64,000 nucleotides of DNA from Hydra vulgaris (Eukaryota > Cnidaria > Hydrozoa > Anthoathecata > Hydridae). Position 1 is the first letter of the stretch; each line of letters opens with the position of its first letter. Positions 25,632-37,429 of this stretch are shown here, piece by piece. Location of the stretch: positions 65,437,001 through 65,501,000 of the forward strand of contig NC_088922.1 in assembly GCF_038396675.1 (NCBI RefSeq), in the 5' to 3' direction. A model generated the notes under the pieces. The model saw only the letters and a list, made by a program, of their open reading frames with translations, was not told the DNA's origin and ran no database searches. The position numbers were made by a program, and so were the translations under genes.

Positions 25632-27479
25632 ATGAAAAATAAAAGAGCTAACATGAGCGAAAAGGAAAAGAAGGAAGAGCACCGAAAAAATTGCGAAAGA
25701 AAGAAGCGAAAGCGAGAGATGAACTAATCTACATCTGATGTTGAACAACTTTTTTTATCTCCGCATAGTTTTGGAAAGGCACTTAAAAAAGTTAATTAAG
25801 CATTACCTGCCGATTCAAACAAAGGAATGTACCTTTTAAAAGAAGTTTGTAAAGGTGAAAACATACTACTTTCTGATATTTCAGAATCAGGCCCTGACTA
25901 CGCCGGTTTGGACGATGGTATTTGCAAAGTTCTTTATTTTTATTTGCGAGAAGATATCAGTAGAAAGACTTCAGGGCGTAAAGATGTTGCTATTAATAAG
26001 AAAAAAAAGAGAAGGTATGAAACATCGTTTATATATTGGAATCACATTTTATTTAATAAGGTTTTCAGTTTTTGTAAACGGTTTTTGTTTTCTTTCAGAA
26101 ACAAATTCGTCACATGTTCATTACCATAGGAGAAGTATATTCACTTTTTAAAAATGACCATATTAATTTAAAAGTGGGGAAATCTGAGTTTTGCGATCTG
26201 CGGCCATTCTATGTCAAGCTAGTAAACGATCTTCCCCACGATATTTGCCTTTGCATATACCATGAAAATTTCAAGTTGTAAAAGAGTGGCCTTCAAAAAA
26301 AATTTAATATTATTTCAGACATAGTATACAAATCTGTGTGTAATCAAAACAACCAATCCTGCATGTTTATGGAATGTAAAGCGAACTGTGGGTTGTTAAA
26401 GTTTAATGAATATGTTTTAATGTAATAGACTAACTTGACGACGATTCCAACAAACCGCTCTTTGATTTTGACCAATGATCCTCAGAAAATGCGCATAAAA
26501 TTGAACAACCACTAACATCTTTGTTAGAGGGGTGCGTATTACTGCTTCAGCAATTTTCAGATTATATACGTCATGTGTATATAAAGCGACAACAGAGTGC
26601 ATATTTTCGTTTATGTCAGAAAATGAATTAATTATACAAGTAAGTAAAATCATAATTTTATTTGTAGTACGATAACAAAATTTAATAATTTTGTATTAAA
26701 ATTTTTGTTATATTTATAAACTAACTATTCATCTATTTCTTTAATTCTTCTAAAATCAGATTTCAGTGAAAATTACACAATAATGGAGCGAAGTGAAATT
26801 CAATCTGCTTACTGGGTTCATCAGCAACTAACAGCATTCACTGCTGCAATTTGGAGTAAGAACAATACACATTCCTATGTCATTGTATCCGATTGTTTAC
26901 TTCATGATAAACATGCCGTCTTTGTTCATTATTAAAGAATTATTAAGTCGTTATCATAATATTTGTAAATTACACTTTTTCACTGATGGTCCTTCATCAC
27001 AATTAAAAAACTCTTATGTCGTGACAGCCATGAATAACTTGTACAAATTATCATCTGATCTTGTTGAGATTTGTTGCTCATTTTTTGCAACATCACACGG
27101 AAAGGGAACATTTGATGGCATAGGTGGAGAAATAAAAAGAATGGTTTGGACAACATTAAAATCTGGAAAACGATTTTGTCGCAGTTTAGATGATTTTGTG
27201 AGCATTGCCAGTCATTATTTAGAAAAAAATCTCAAAATGAAAGTTGTAGATATGAAACTTTTGATTATTAAATTTTCATTTTTTCAGATCATCTCGATTA
27301 CAAATGATTGTATTACCGCAAACCAAAATGAGATCGATGAGACCCTTCTCAAAGATAAGTTTAAAGTAAAGGGTATTCGTCGCCACCACTCTTTTCTTTT
27401 TAATATTGATAGTGCTTTTATGGCAATTTGTAACCAATCAGAATTAGTAAAAATTGTTAATAACTCATCATCTTCATGA
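25632..27479 (+). pseudogene. Second FATSHGKG/DGIGG-family gene, plus strand, broken
   Basis: The N-terminal piece (25,632-25,730) is a very basic helix (MSEKEKKEEHRKNCERKKRK). The middle carries YFYLREDISRKTSGRKD (25,940-26,000), then LKVGKSEFCDLRPFYVKLV (about 26,170-26,225) and a DICLCIYHENF block. About 26,790 holds EIQSAYWVHQQLTAFTAA and then VIVSDCLLHDKHAVF. The last open piece (26,877-27,479) has LHFFTDGPSSQLKNSY and FFATSHGKGTFDGIGGEIKR. The order matches the family described for 23,410-24,273, but the sequence is clearly a different branch. Apparent introns and stops break it. A DG in FTDGPSSQ could be an RNase H-fold catalytic Asp; that is a guess. The gene runs opposite to the outer element's gene. 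Confidence 0.6.
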
Positions 27480-27484
27480 TTGAA

Positions 27485-27499
27485 AAACGCGGTATCATC

Positions 27500-27530
<31 letters not shown>

Positions 27531-27704
27531 TTTAGGTGCTCCCAGAAGTCCTTACGGTCTTATCACGGAGCACCGCGGGAGAGCATTTAACTAGAAGTTC
27601 ACGCCTCCTTCCTTACCAATGTCGCTTATTGGGCTAGAGCCGGGATCGAACCCGGGACTTCTGGGTTCTGAACCAGAACTGTAACCACTGCGCCACGGCT
27701 GCTC
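27485..27704 (-). repeat. SINE B, tRNA-derived, full length
   Basis: Read on the minus strand it starts GAGCAGCCGTGGCGCAGTGG (A-box region), then has a B box (GGGTTCGATCCCGGCTC), a body with AGGAAGGAGGCGTGAACTTC and GCTCTCCCGCGGTGCTCC, and a tail ending in a run of A (27,500-27,526 on the plus strand is T). Related copies lie at 58,862-58,905 plus 61,269-61,411. Confidence 0.85.
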
Positions 27705-28509
27705 AAAATCATCTCTATCTAAAAAGGTACAAATTTAATACTACATCCCCATGTATTTGTCTTTGTAGAATTACGTTCTGTTGGTAGAGCTTGAACTCAT
27801 TTTTATATGCCCATCTGTAGACGACCTCTCCTGGCATGACTTGTGTGAGTTAAAACCGTTAGTACCGCAACCAAACATTGATAACAATGGGCACATTATT
27901 CTCGAGCGAAAGTGTTACAACTAAACTTATTGTTAAAAATGTGATATTATATCTTTTTCATCTTTAATATAATATATTAACTATATAATACATTATTCAT
28001 CTTTAATATAATGCATTAAAGTATTGATTTTTAATTAAACGTGTATTTAAATAATTAGTATTGATATATATGTTATTTATGATTGTTGCAATCGATTTAT
28101 TTCCAAAAATACAATTCAAAAATGACTAATGTTTTCATTTTCCGTTTGTTACTTTTTTTTGTCTGTGCGTGATTTTGGTTTTAACTACTATTGTGCAGCA
28201 AAGATACATTGTAGAATGCTGTAAATTTGTAATAATCTTTAAAAATGCTTGTATAATCACCTATAAAAAACAAAACACTCGTCACTAATACATTTTCAGA
28301 GAAAATAGGATTCATTTAAAAAATTTTTATTTTTTGCATTTTTCTGTTCCGTGCGTGACTCTGTTAAAAAATTGATTTATTCTATAACGAAGCAATCCAT
28401 AGCTACCATACATTGTATAGTTAATATATAGATAGATGTCATTTAAATTAAAGTAAGTCGGTGATTACAAATTGCATTATTTTCAAAATAATTAGTGTTA
28501 CAGATGCTA

Positions 28510-29668
28510 TGTTCCGTGCGTGAATTTTTGGAAATGCCCAAGTGCATATTGTAAATTTGTCCAATGAAAGCTTTGTACTTCATCCTGAACTACAAATTTA
28601 TAGTTTTCTAAAAAATCACCCAAAAATAATGCTGTTAACTCATTTATATCTTCTTTTCATGATCTCAGCTATGATGATGCTTGACTCTTAGTTAAATATG
28701 AGTGTCGTGTAAGTTTTGTCAGTTTTTTGCATGATAGTTCAGTGTATTCAGACATTGACTCTTATGTGTTAAGTTTGACCTATCTGTCATCTTCAAACTC
28801 TCCAATAAAATTATAAACTTTTTCAACCAATGCATTCAAAATTGCTAGGCATCTTTCAGATTTACGCACCATACAGTCTTTATTAGTCATGTCACATACC
28901 AAGAGGATGTAAAAGCAGTTTTAAATTCTGATGAATAGCACAGACGCATGCTGAATGCGTTCAGAACCACCAGCAGTAATACACCATTTTGGTCGCAATG
29001 TGCAAAACCTTGAAAACCTAATTTTTATTTCTGGATTCATGGTTTCGAAAGCAACAAACAGTTCTAATCATAACTTTAAATTACATAAGAGCAAATATTT
29101 TTGCATGTGAACATATTTCTTTATGCTAGCATAGTCCTTTTTACCAGGCATTATACCGCTTTATTCATCATCTTCATAAAAAGATTTGACCAGTTAAACT
29201 GTTACATCAGGAAGAGCTTTTCCTAATTTAGGATTAGGCAAAGCTAAAACACCTTTTTCTAATCATAACTTATGTGCAGTTCGAGCTACATAGTTTGTTA
29301 CATTTTTTTTAGATCTTGCTGTAGACTTTGCAATTTTATTAGTTAACAATACCATCATGTTATCAAACAAGTTTACCTTTTCCATATACTCATTACCGAA
29401 ACTTGTTCTTCAAAACTTTCTTCTAATATATATTGAAAGAAGTGGCTCCAATTTTCTGTCAATTTTCAAAATTCAACCAAAAATTCAATTCAATCAAAAA
29501 TGCTGTCAATTTTCGTTTACTTTCTCTGATTTTACCTGATTTATGCAATCCTTTGACCTTAATAGGAGATAATCCAGTAGCTGTAAAAAGTGTATTTACA
29601 CCCTCTTTTTTATTTTGAATGGATGTTTCACTAACAATATCAAAATCTTTATCATTATTTTCACTCAT
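28510..29668 (-). pseudogene. N-terminal half of a FATSxGK-family protein
   Basis: Starting at the ATG at 29,668 the frame reads MSENNDKDFDIVSETSIQNK and then LSPIKVKGLHKSGKIRESKR. Further down the minus strand come KNVTNYVARTAHKL, GVLALPNPKLGKALPDVTV, LVKSFYEDDE and MPGKKDY (about 29,130-29,300). Then come FCTLRPKWCITAGGS (about 28,990) and, near 28,560-28,720, KLTRHSYLTKSQAS and LGDFLENYKFVVQDEVQSFHW. This is the expected order for the N-terminal half of the family whose C-terminal half lies at 23,410-24,273. Stops occur at several points. I infer that the two pieces were one gene, or exons of one gene. Confidence 0.55.
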
Positions 29669-30727
29669 ACTTTTTGTTTCATAATAATATATCATAATAA
29701 TGTTTCATAACTTTACTTCGACAGGTTGGACACAACTTTTTTCGAGGTATAAGATTTAAACCTACGGTTTCTGCTTGTAATACAGTGTGCATTATAATCA
29801 CATGTAGAGATGCTGAAAAGAAAATGTAACTATATTACTCAAATACTATAACATTAATTATACTATTAATATAAAACAATAAACAAATCCTATAACAAAA
29901 AACTTATAAACAACTTATTAGGAATGGTATTACCCATTAAAACATGAATATATAAACCTTAACCTCTACACACTTTTTTGTGAGTCATAAATGGATTACA
30001 GCAACTTTTCTGATTACTCTTATATCTCACTATTAACATATCACGATGATGTGCGCATATACTAGTAATTTGTTCTTCTTTCAAGTTTGTTCGCTTTACA
30101 AGTAATTTATGACCATTTCTTGTCAATTTTTTACTTGGGTATAGGATTGTTTATAGCAAGCTCCATTATCATTTACAAACGAACAATTGATTTTGTTATC
30201 CATATAAAACTATAATGAGAAATTATAATCTAAACACTTAAACCAAAAATTAGGGTGAAAGTAGATTATAACTAAATATAATTATATTTAGTTATATAAT
30301 TTAACAAGATAATATTAATTTGATATTTTTATGTACACTTTATTATTTTATTTATTATCATTATATATCATTTTATTACTTATTTTATTGATGAGAGAAT
30401 CACTATTTTACAATAAAACAATCAATAAAAAAAAAAGATTATATAATGTTGTTTAATTTAATGACATAACTATTATGTAATGAAAAAAATAATGCAAATG
30501 ACATAACTGCTATGTAATGAAAATAACAAATTTATAAGTTCACAAAATATTTAACAATATTTTGTAGTAACTTTGTAAAAATTTAAATCGCATAAAACAC
30601 ATACTTTTTTTTTTTTTAATTAACTGACTCAAAATTAGATTAAAAACAAATATAATTGTATTTAGTTCAATATCAAAATGAATTTACTCACTTATTTTTT
30701 TTTTAATTTCTTCAGAAAAACTGAAAA

Positions 30728-31177
30728 ACCAAAACATCAATAACTCCTCAGCAAAACATAAGGCCAAAACAAAATTGGTTCGTAAAGTAGATATATGTCT
30801 AATTTTAAAGAAAATTAAAATCAAAAGTTTAAATGTTCTTTTTTATTATCATTAGTTAGTGTGTTTTGTAGATCTTAAAATAAACTATACTTTGTTAATT
30901 TTTGGATTAAACAGGATTCAAATTCCTTTGGTAACAAATTTTAGCCTTGTAAGGGAAATAGTAAACGGATACGTTTCCGGCACTTTTCCCTCCTCATTTT
31001 TCAGTCGGAATCTAACAAACTTTAAGTTGATGTAATTCTTCAAGAGATAAAAATTTTTTGAAAAAGTTCAGTTTTTCCTAACTTCTATCTATACACATTT
31101 GTGCCAAATTTCAGCGAATTCTGTGATGTAGGAAAATCGTATAAACAAATACAATACGATTTTGTCAGCTTAACCTC
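30728..31177 (-). repeat. Right long terminal inverted repeat of the 8.6-kb composite
   Basis: This is the inverted partner of 22,609-23,138. It is shorter because two internal stretches are missing. Conserved blocks include TTTTTCAGTCGGAATCTAAC and CTAACTTTTTAC-like neighbours, and AACTCCTCAGCAAAACATAA at the inner edge. From 29,700 to 30,728 I see no gene, only AT-rich DNA with a duplicated ATGACATAACTATTATGTAA unit near 30,460-30,530. Confidence 0.8.
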
Positions 31178-31326
31178 TACACTGCTGGAACATAAATAAG
31201 TAATTAAATGTATTATTACTGGAGATTTTCAGTCATGTCTCAAAAAGATTCTGAGTATCGTAATAACAAAACACGCAATAAATTCTCTAAGCATTTCTAA
31301 AACTGACTAATGATCGAATCGATGGA

Positions 31327-31986
31327 TTGCTGAAAGAAATTAGTACATTAAAGGAAACTTGTGAAATGTTAAAAAAAGATAACGTAAACCGAAATGCTGA
31401 TCTAAATAAAACTAACAAGCAGTTGATAAAGTTTGAAAAAACACAAAAAGACATTGAGGAAAGTCTAACGTTTTATCAAGATTGCAATGACAAAAAAATG
31501 AACGAGTTGGAAAAAAAAAAGTCATCGAATGCAAATATAGGTGAGAATGAAAAAAATAAATTTAGACAGCTGGAAGATCAACAAAGGCGAAATAATCTTC
31601 GAATTGAAGGAGTTAAAGAAAATGACAACGAAAGTTGGGATGATACGGAAAAAATAATAATAAACATTTTTGAAAATAATCTCAACGTAAATGGGGTAAT
31701 CATAGAAAGAGCGCATAGAACTGGCATTATTGAAAAAAAAAATCCAAGAACAATTGTAATTAAGTTACTTAACCATAAAGGCAAAGTAAAAATCCTAAAA
31801 AATGCCAATAAACTGAAAGGATCCGGAATTTATACCAACGAGGATTTTTCGCTGGAAACTTCCACAATAAGAAAGAAACTTCTTGAAGAAAGCAAATTGC
31901 ACAGGATAAATGGTAAGTATTCCGTTGTTATATACGATAAGCTTATTGTTAGAGAATTTATAAAAAAAAAAAATAATGATAAATGA
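31327..31986 (+). CDS. LINE ORF1 protein, coiled coil plus L1-ORF1-like RNA-binding domain
   Basis: This is the RNA-chaperone-type nucleic-acid-binding protein of a non-LTR retrotransposon. The N-terminal ~85 residues are a heptad-rich coiled coil (LKETCEMLKKDN, LEDQQRRNN), which would trimerise the protein. QRRNNLRIEGVKENDNES begins the RRM-like domain, followed by IERAHRTG and RTIVIKLLNHKGKVKILKNA and a C-terminal GIYTNEDFS block, matching the order in L1-type ORF1 proteins. The frame is intact for 219 codons. The start is the first ATG-like codon of the open frame; an upstream in-frame start before 31,327 cannot be excluded because the reading frame opens just after a stop. Confidence 0.75.
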   Translation: MLKEISTLKETCEMLKKDNVNRNADLNKTNKQLIKFEKTQKDIEESLTFYQDCNDKKMNELEKKKSSNANIGENEKNKFRQLEDQQRRNNLRIEGVKENDNESWDDTEKIIINIFENNLNVNGVIIERAHRTGIIEKKNPRTIVIKLLNHKGKVKILKNANKLKGSGIYTNEDFSLETSTIRKKLLEESKLHRINGKYSVVIYDKLIVREFIKKKNNDK

Positions 31987-32050
31987 TTTTCTTACGTTTT
32001 TATATTACTTTTTGAATTTTAATATTGCTTTAAGTTATTTCTGATTTAAA

Positions 32051-35000
32051 ATGGCTGATAAAACTGTTTTAACAAACATAAATTTTAATTCATTTGTATC
32101 AAAAAAGTCAATACTATTAAACAACTATTCGGATCCTGATATTAATTTTTATAATAATGATGAAATAATTAAAAATATTAACCCTTTATATTATGACCCA
32201 AATTCTAAAAAAATTGCTAATGGAATGGAGGATAACTATTTTTCAATGCTTCATATTAATATTAGAAGTATTCAAAAAAATTTTGAGTCATTAAAACAAC
32301 TTTTATATAAAATTGGCATTAAATTTCAAATAATTTGTCTAAGTGAGACATGGTGTAAAGATAAAAACATTGAAAACAATTCTAATTTTCAATTACCTAA
32401 TTATAAAGTAATTCATCAAGTTAGAGCATCTAATAAGGAAGGTGGGGGTTTGTGTATATACATAAAAAACTCAATATTATTCAAAGTTAAACCAAATTTA
32501 AGTTCAACTACTCACAATTACGAATCGTTATGTATTGAAATTATTAACAAAACCTCAAAAAATATCGTCATTCATGGTTTATACAGACCGCCTTCAGGAA
32601 GCATTAAGGTATTTGAAAACCACATTAAAAAAATAATTAAAAATAAATCGTCTATGAATAAAGCTGTATATTTTATTGGTGATATCAATCTCAATATATT
32701 AGATTATGAAAATAATATATATATTAAAAACTTTTTTAACACCATTTTTCAAAATAGCTATATTCCACTAATCAATAAACCAACGCGAATAACTAAGGAA
32801 AGTTCAACATCCCTAGATCAAATTATAACAAATGAATTTATAAATGAAAATATAAGAACAGGAATATTTACAACTGACGTGTCTGATCACTTTCCGATTT
32901 TTATCCTATCGCAAAAATGCATATATAATGCCCAAAATGAACGGGAAAAAATAATTAAAACACGTTTATAAACCGACACTTCTATTAGTCATTTTTATAA
33001 GCTTCTATCCTGTGTTAACTGGGACACCCTAAAACTAAATCTAAACGCCAATAAAGCGTATGATATTTTTCTAACAGAGTTTCTTAATCTTTATAACAAG
33101 GCATTCCCAGAAGTTAATTAAGTAATCAAAACAAAAACACTTTTAAACCCTTGGATCACGAAGGGCATTCTTAAATCTTCAAAAAAAAAACAACGCTTAT
33201 ATAACAAGTTTCTTAAAAAAAGAACTCCTAAAAATGAAACTACCTATAAAAACTATAAACGGCTATTTGAGTCAATTTTAAAACGCTCAAAGAAACGTTA
33301 CTATTCTGAACAATTAATAAAGCACAAAAATGATTCTAAAAAAACTTGGCATATTATTAAGGAGGTAATTGGAAAAAAAAGCTTATACAGAAATTTACTT
33401 CCTCTAAATCTTAAATTTAATAACAAACAAATTGTAAATAAATCCTTAGTCGCTGAAACACTTAACCAGTTTTTTGTAAATATAGGTCTTACTTTATCAT
33501 CTAATATAGCAACTACTCAATCACACTTTAGTTCGTACTTAACCTCAACCAACCTTAATGTTATGTCTAATTATAAACTTACAGAAAAAGAATTACTAGA
33601 CGCAGTCTCTTTATTAAAACTCAATAAAAGTTTAGGATTTGATGATATAAGTAGTAATGTCATTATCAAATCAATAAAACAAATTACAATTCCATTACTA
33701 CATATTTTTAATTTATCTCTAAAACAAGGCGTTTTTCCAGATAACCTAAAAATTGCAAAAGTCATTCCAGTGTTAAAATCAGGTGATCCTTCCGATGTTA
33801 CGAATTATAGACCAATCTCAATTCTTTCTTGTTTTTCTAAAATATTAGAGCGGGTTATGTATATTAGACTATATTCCTTTTTAAATATTAATAATATTCT
33901 TTTTCATAAACAGTTTGGATTTAAATCTGGTCATTCAACTGATCATGCAATCACTCACCTTGTTCATGATATATTTAAAGGGTTTGATGAAGACAAGTAT
34001 ACCCTAGGTGTATTTATCGATTTAAGTAAAGCTTTTGACACTGTCAATCATCAAATCCTTCTATCCAAACTGAAAAGTTATGGTATAATAAATACTAATT
34101 TGTCCTGGTTTGATAGTTACTTGTCTAATAGAAAGCAGTTTATTTCATATGATAGCGGAAAAACGGAATATAAGTCAATCACCTGTGGTGTTCCTCAAGG
34201 ATCAATTTTAGGACCACTTTTATTTCTCGTTTATATTAACGACTTATATAAATTTTCTAACATTTTAAACTTAATTTTGTTTGCAGATGATACAAACTTG
34301 TTTTATTCTAGTAAAGATATCAGTAAATTATTTCAAACAGTAAACAAAGAACTTGAAAAATTAACCCAATGGTTCAAATCAAACAAACTATCTTTGAACA
34401 TCAATAAATCCAAATACACTTTGTTCCATCGTCTTCATAAAAAACAAGATATTCCATTAAAACTTCCTGATCTTTTTATTGATAACGCATTATTAAAAAG
34501 AGAGCAATCAATAAAATTTTTAGGTGTGGTTCTGGATGAAAATTTAACCTGGAGGGATCACATAGGTCTAATTGAAAATAAAATATCAAAAAATATAGGT
34601 GTTTTGTATAAAGCCAAGCAGTTTTCAAATCTATCTTGTTTAAAAAACTTATATTTTTCTTTAATTCATTGCTACTTAAATTATGCAAACGTTGCTTGGT
34701 GCAGCACAAACGCAACAAAAGTAAAAAAACTGTTTAGTAAACAAAAACAGGCTATAAGGATAATTACAAACGTAGACCGTTTCTCTCACACTCAAACATT
34801 ATTTAATAAACTTAATATTCTAAATGTATATAAACTAAACCTTTACCATATTCTTATCTTCATGTTTAAACTTGATAAAAAAATATCACCAATGTTATTT
34901 AATTCACTTTTTGAAAAAATAAACCACATATACCCTACCAGATTTTCAAAAAACAATTACATTCAATCCAAAACACATTATTCAGCAACCAAATTCTCAA

Positions 35001-35134
35001 TTGCTAACTGAGGTCCTAAGCTGTGGAATACAATACTAAATAATGAGCTGAAATCTAATTATTCTTTAAACCAGTTTAAAACAAAACTTAAGCAATTACT
35101 GATGATACATGAAAATGAATTAAAGTTCTTCTAA
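32051..35134 (+). pseudogene. LINE ORF2: APE endonuclease and reverse transcriptase, three nonsense codons
   Basis: The 1,028-codon frame encodes an AP-type endonuclease that nicks target DNA, followed by a reverse transcriptase. Endonuclease motifs in order: MLHINIRSIQKN, CLSETWCKD (catalytic Glu), GLYRPPSG, FIGDINLNILDY and TTDVSDHFPIF (the SDH motif). Reverse transcriptase motifs: LGFDDIS, NYRPISIL, GVFIDLSKAFDTVNH (motif A), GVPQGSILGPLLFLVYINDL (motif B), LILFADDTNLF (motif C, FADD) and SLNINKSKYTLF. All parts are in one frame, interrupted by TAA at 32,969, TAA at 33,119 and TGA at 35,009. The TGA interrupts the conserved GPKLWN tail. Catalytic residues remain, so loss of function looks recent. 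The minus-strand remnant at 935-3060 is an older relative. Confidence 0.9.
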
Positions 35135-35625
35135 AAAGCTTTTTAAACTAGCAAACAAAAACAAAAATTAACCTACTAATTACTCTTTAATATTATATTT
35201 AATATTCTAAACAATAGTCTGCTATTGTAAATGTATTTCTTATCTTATAAGTTTTGAATTTACAAACGATTTTTTTAAGTTTTATTATTTGAAATACTAA
35301 TTACTAAAAATATTGTAAAATTTTATAATTTCAATTTTTATTAAAAAAAGTTATTGTAAATTCTTTTTGTAATATTAATACTTATATATCATCTTATTTT
35401 ACTAATCAGTTCTTAAATATAAATACTCTTTGAATTACTAAATATTTTAAACGTTATATATTTTATTTTTTGCATTTTGTTAAAACATTTTATTTGATGA
35501 ATATGCATTTTTTTGGGGGGGGGGCTTAATGATAAGATGAATTTTGTCTTCTTCAAGCCCCAGTCATGTAAATATTTGTTTTTATAAATTACGAGTGTAA
35601 ATTATTTCAATCGGCAAATACAATA

Positions 35626-35657
<32 letters not shown>

Positions 35658-35829
35658 CCAAGTGATCTCTTACAAATAGCTACGAGTATATCCATTACAC
35701 ACTTATCAACCGTAATAAATAGTATAACATAAAAATATAGTTCCAAAATATGCATGGAATAACAAAAATTTAAAATATAAAAAAATATATAATCAAAATC
35801 TATCAATAACTTTAAATAATAACATCTTT

Positions 35830-36670
35830 ATTAAAGAAAAAATTGAACAAGAGTTAATGCAAAAACTAAAAATGCTGCTTAGGTAACAGCTAAGCAGTGC
35901 TTTAAACAAAACTTAATCAGTAAGTATTCTAAATCATGGTGGACAACAGAACTTAAAAAACGCAGAAAAAATCTTTCATTTAAATATAAAGAATGGCAAA
36001 AATCAAAATATAAGACACAAGAATGCATAGAGTACAAAAGATCCCAGCACAAGAATGCATGGAGTACAAAAGATCCCAGCACAAGAATGCATGGAGTACA
36101 AAAGATCCCAGCACAAGAATGCATGGAGTACAAAAGATCCCAGCACGTTAAAACTTTCGTAAAGCGGTTAATGTAGCCCAAAACAAAAAATTCCATGAAA
36201 AAACATTAAATATTGAAAATTTACGAGCTCCAAGTTCTCAGAAGTTTTGGGACAATATTCAGAAATTTAAAACCAAAGCAAGCACTCGGTTATTTTCAAT
36301 TAATAAATCGCAAAACATAAAAGATATTGTTAAGGAATTTAGACAACTTTTTCAAACTCTACTCAATACGCCGCTTATTATAAATAACGACCAAAACTCT
36401 ATTCAAACATCACCTTTAAATAGCAAGCCTAATTCATTAGTTATTACAACAGCTGATGTTATAAATAGCACCTTATTATTATTACTAAATAGTAATAAGT
36501 CTCCAGATAGCTCTGGAATTCGTGCTAAACACCTTAAAAACATAATAATAATCTCTTTTTGTAACTCTAAATTTTATAACAGTATTCTAACGAATGGGAA
36601 GGTTCGAAAAGATTTATCAACTTCAACATTTATTCCACTAGTTAAGTCATATAAAAAAATTTTTTAAATG
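35830..36670 (+). mobile_element. LINE fragment (region before the reverse transcriptase) with internal tandem expansion
   Basis: Plus-strand frames contain the basic linker (SILNHGGQQN, NIKNGKNQN), then IVKEFRQLFQTLLNTPLI and TADVINSTLLLLLNSNKSPD followed by SSGIRAKHLKN. That is the PD.I..xxLK region at the start of a LINE reverse transcriptase. The sequence breaks off near 36,670. The related fragment at 39,478-39,720 covers the linker only. A 32-bp unit is repeated inside (see 36,017-36,144). Confidence 0.65.
36017..36144 (+). repeat. Four tandem copies of a 32-bp unit
   Basis: The unit starts ACAAGAATGCATGGAGTACA and ends GATCCCAGC. Copies 2-4 are identical, and copy 1 differs by one base (CATAGAG for CATGGAG). 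The related LINE piece at about 39,585 has the unit only once, so the array arose by local duplication in this copy. Confidence 0.95.
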
Positions 36671-37023
36671 TCCACATAATTACCGTGGAATAAGTAATTT
36701 AGCTATTTCAAAACTTAGAGGGAAATAACTGTACTTGATGCACAATTAATTAGAAGTGATAATTAGAGTGCAATTAGATGCAATTTAGTCCCACCGTATA
36801 TAAAAGACTCCATACAAATATTATAAGTTCCAGCTGCTTTTCCTAGTTTTTAAGTTTTTATTGCTGTGATATGTCAATGAAACTCACAATAATATATTCT
36901 AATGTGGAAATTCCATTTCTTTTGAGAAGTCCAGATTTTATTATAAAATGAGTTATACAACTATCGAAAATGTTCCTTTTATATTTTATTGATATAAGTA
37001 TTAACCGTACGGCTAATACTTAT

Positions 37024-37077
37024 ACAATAAAGCAGTGTTGGAGGTGCTACGTAGCACCTCCAACACTGCTTTATTGT
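37024..37077. repeat. Perfect 54-bp palindrome without spacer
   Basis: Bases 37,024-37,050 are the exact reverse complement of 37,051-37,077, centred on CTAC|GTAG. Each half contains CAGTGTTGGAGGTGCTAC, which looks like a hAT-type terminus (CAGTGTTGG). Two such ends joined head to head would produce this. It is not part of any larger element I can define. Confidence 0.95.
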
Positions 37078-37429
37078 TACTGATCTTACGCGCACTATTT
37101 AAAACTTTCTTGATCTGTATTAAGCATATTTTTTGCTCATGAATTAATTTGAGTTTATTCATTTTGATGTTTGCAATATCTAAGAGCTAATTTAAAAGGA
37201 TCAGAAGAACGTTAAATAAGTTAACGTTAAATATCACCTTATTTCGACTTCTTTTGAACAATCCTTAGATGTATCTTGTACAATGTTATGCTTATCTTTA
37301 ACAAAGTGACAAACAAATGTTAAAGATAAAAACAACAGAAGCGATTACGAATCAACTTTTCAATAAGATAGTAGCAGATAAACTAGAAATAGGAAACTGT
37401 TATGCTCAAAGTTATGAAATGCAGCTATA

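Larger units (their letters stand above)
22609..31177 (-). mobile_element. 8.6-kb composite DNA transposon with ~0.5-kb inverted ends and an unassigned transposase-like gene
   Basis: Two long inverted repeats (22,609-23,138 and 30,728-31,177) face each other. Between them a minus-strand gene lies in two pieces: N-terminal at 28,510-29,668 and C-terminal at 23,410-24,273. The gap between the pieces is filled by a LINE fragment, a second gene of the same broad family on the plus strand and a SINE. The putative ends read GGGTAAAATT and, inverted, GAGGTTAAGC. The outside tetranucleotides are TATA and TACA, at most a decayed 4-bp target duplication. What is seen is the inverted repeats and the coding pieces; that they form one mobile element is inference. 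I cannot name the superfamily. Confidence 0.6.
31195..35656 (+). mobile_element. Nearly full-length CR1/L2-type LINE with poly-A tail
   Basis: The element has ORF1 (31,327-31,986), a 64-bp gap, ORF2 (32,051-35,134), an AT-rich 3' UTR and a 29-base A-run ending at about 35,656. Its 5' edge is uncertain (between 31,178 and 31,300). It is inserted right beside the inverted end of the preceding composite. Only three nonsense codons disrupt ORF2 and no frameshift is seen, so this is one of the younger copies in the window. Confidence 0.85.

Noticed and set aside
28150..28530. Three GTGCGTGA-containing blocks about 165-185 bp apart
   Set aside because: The similarity is limited to about 15 bases per block; it could be chance or an old decayed array, and I could not support a unit.
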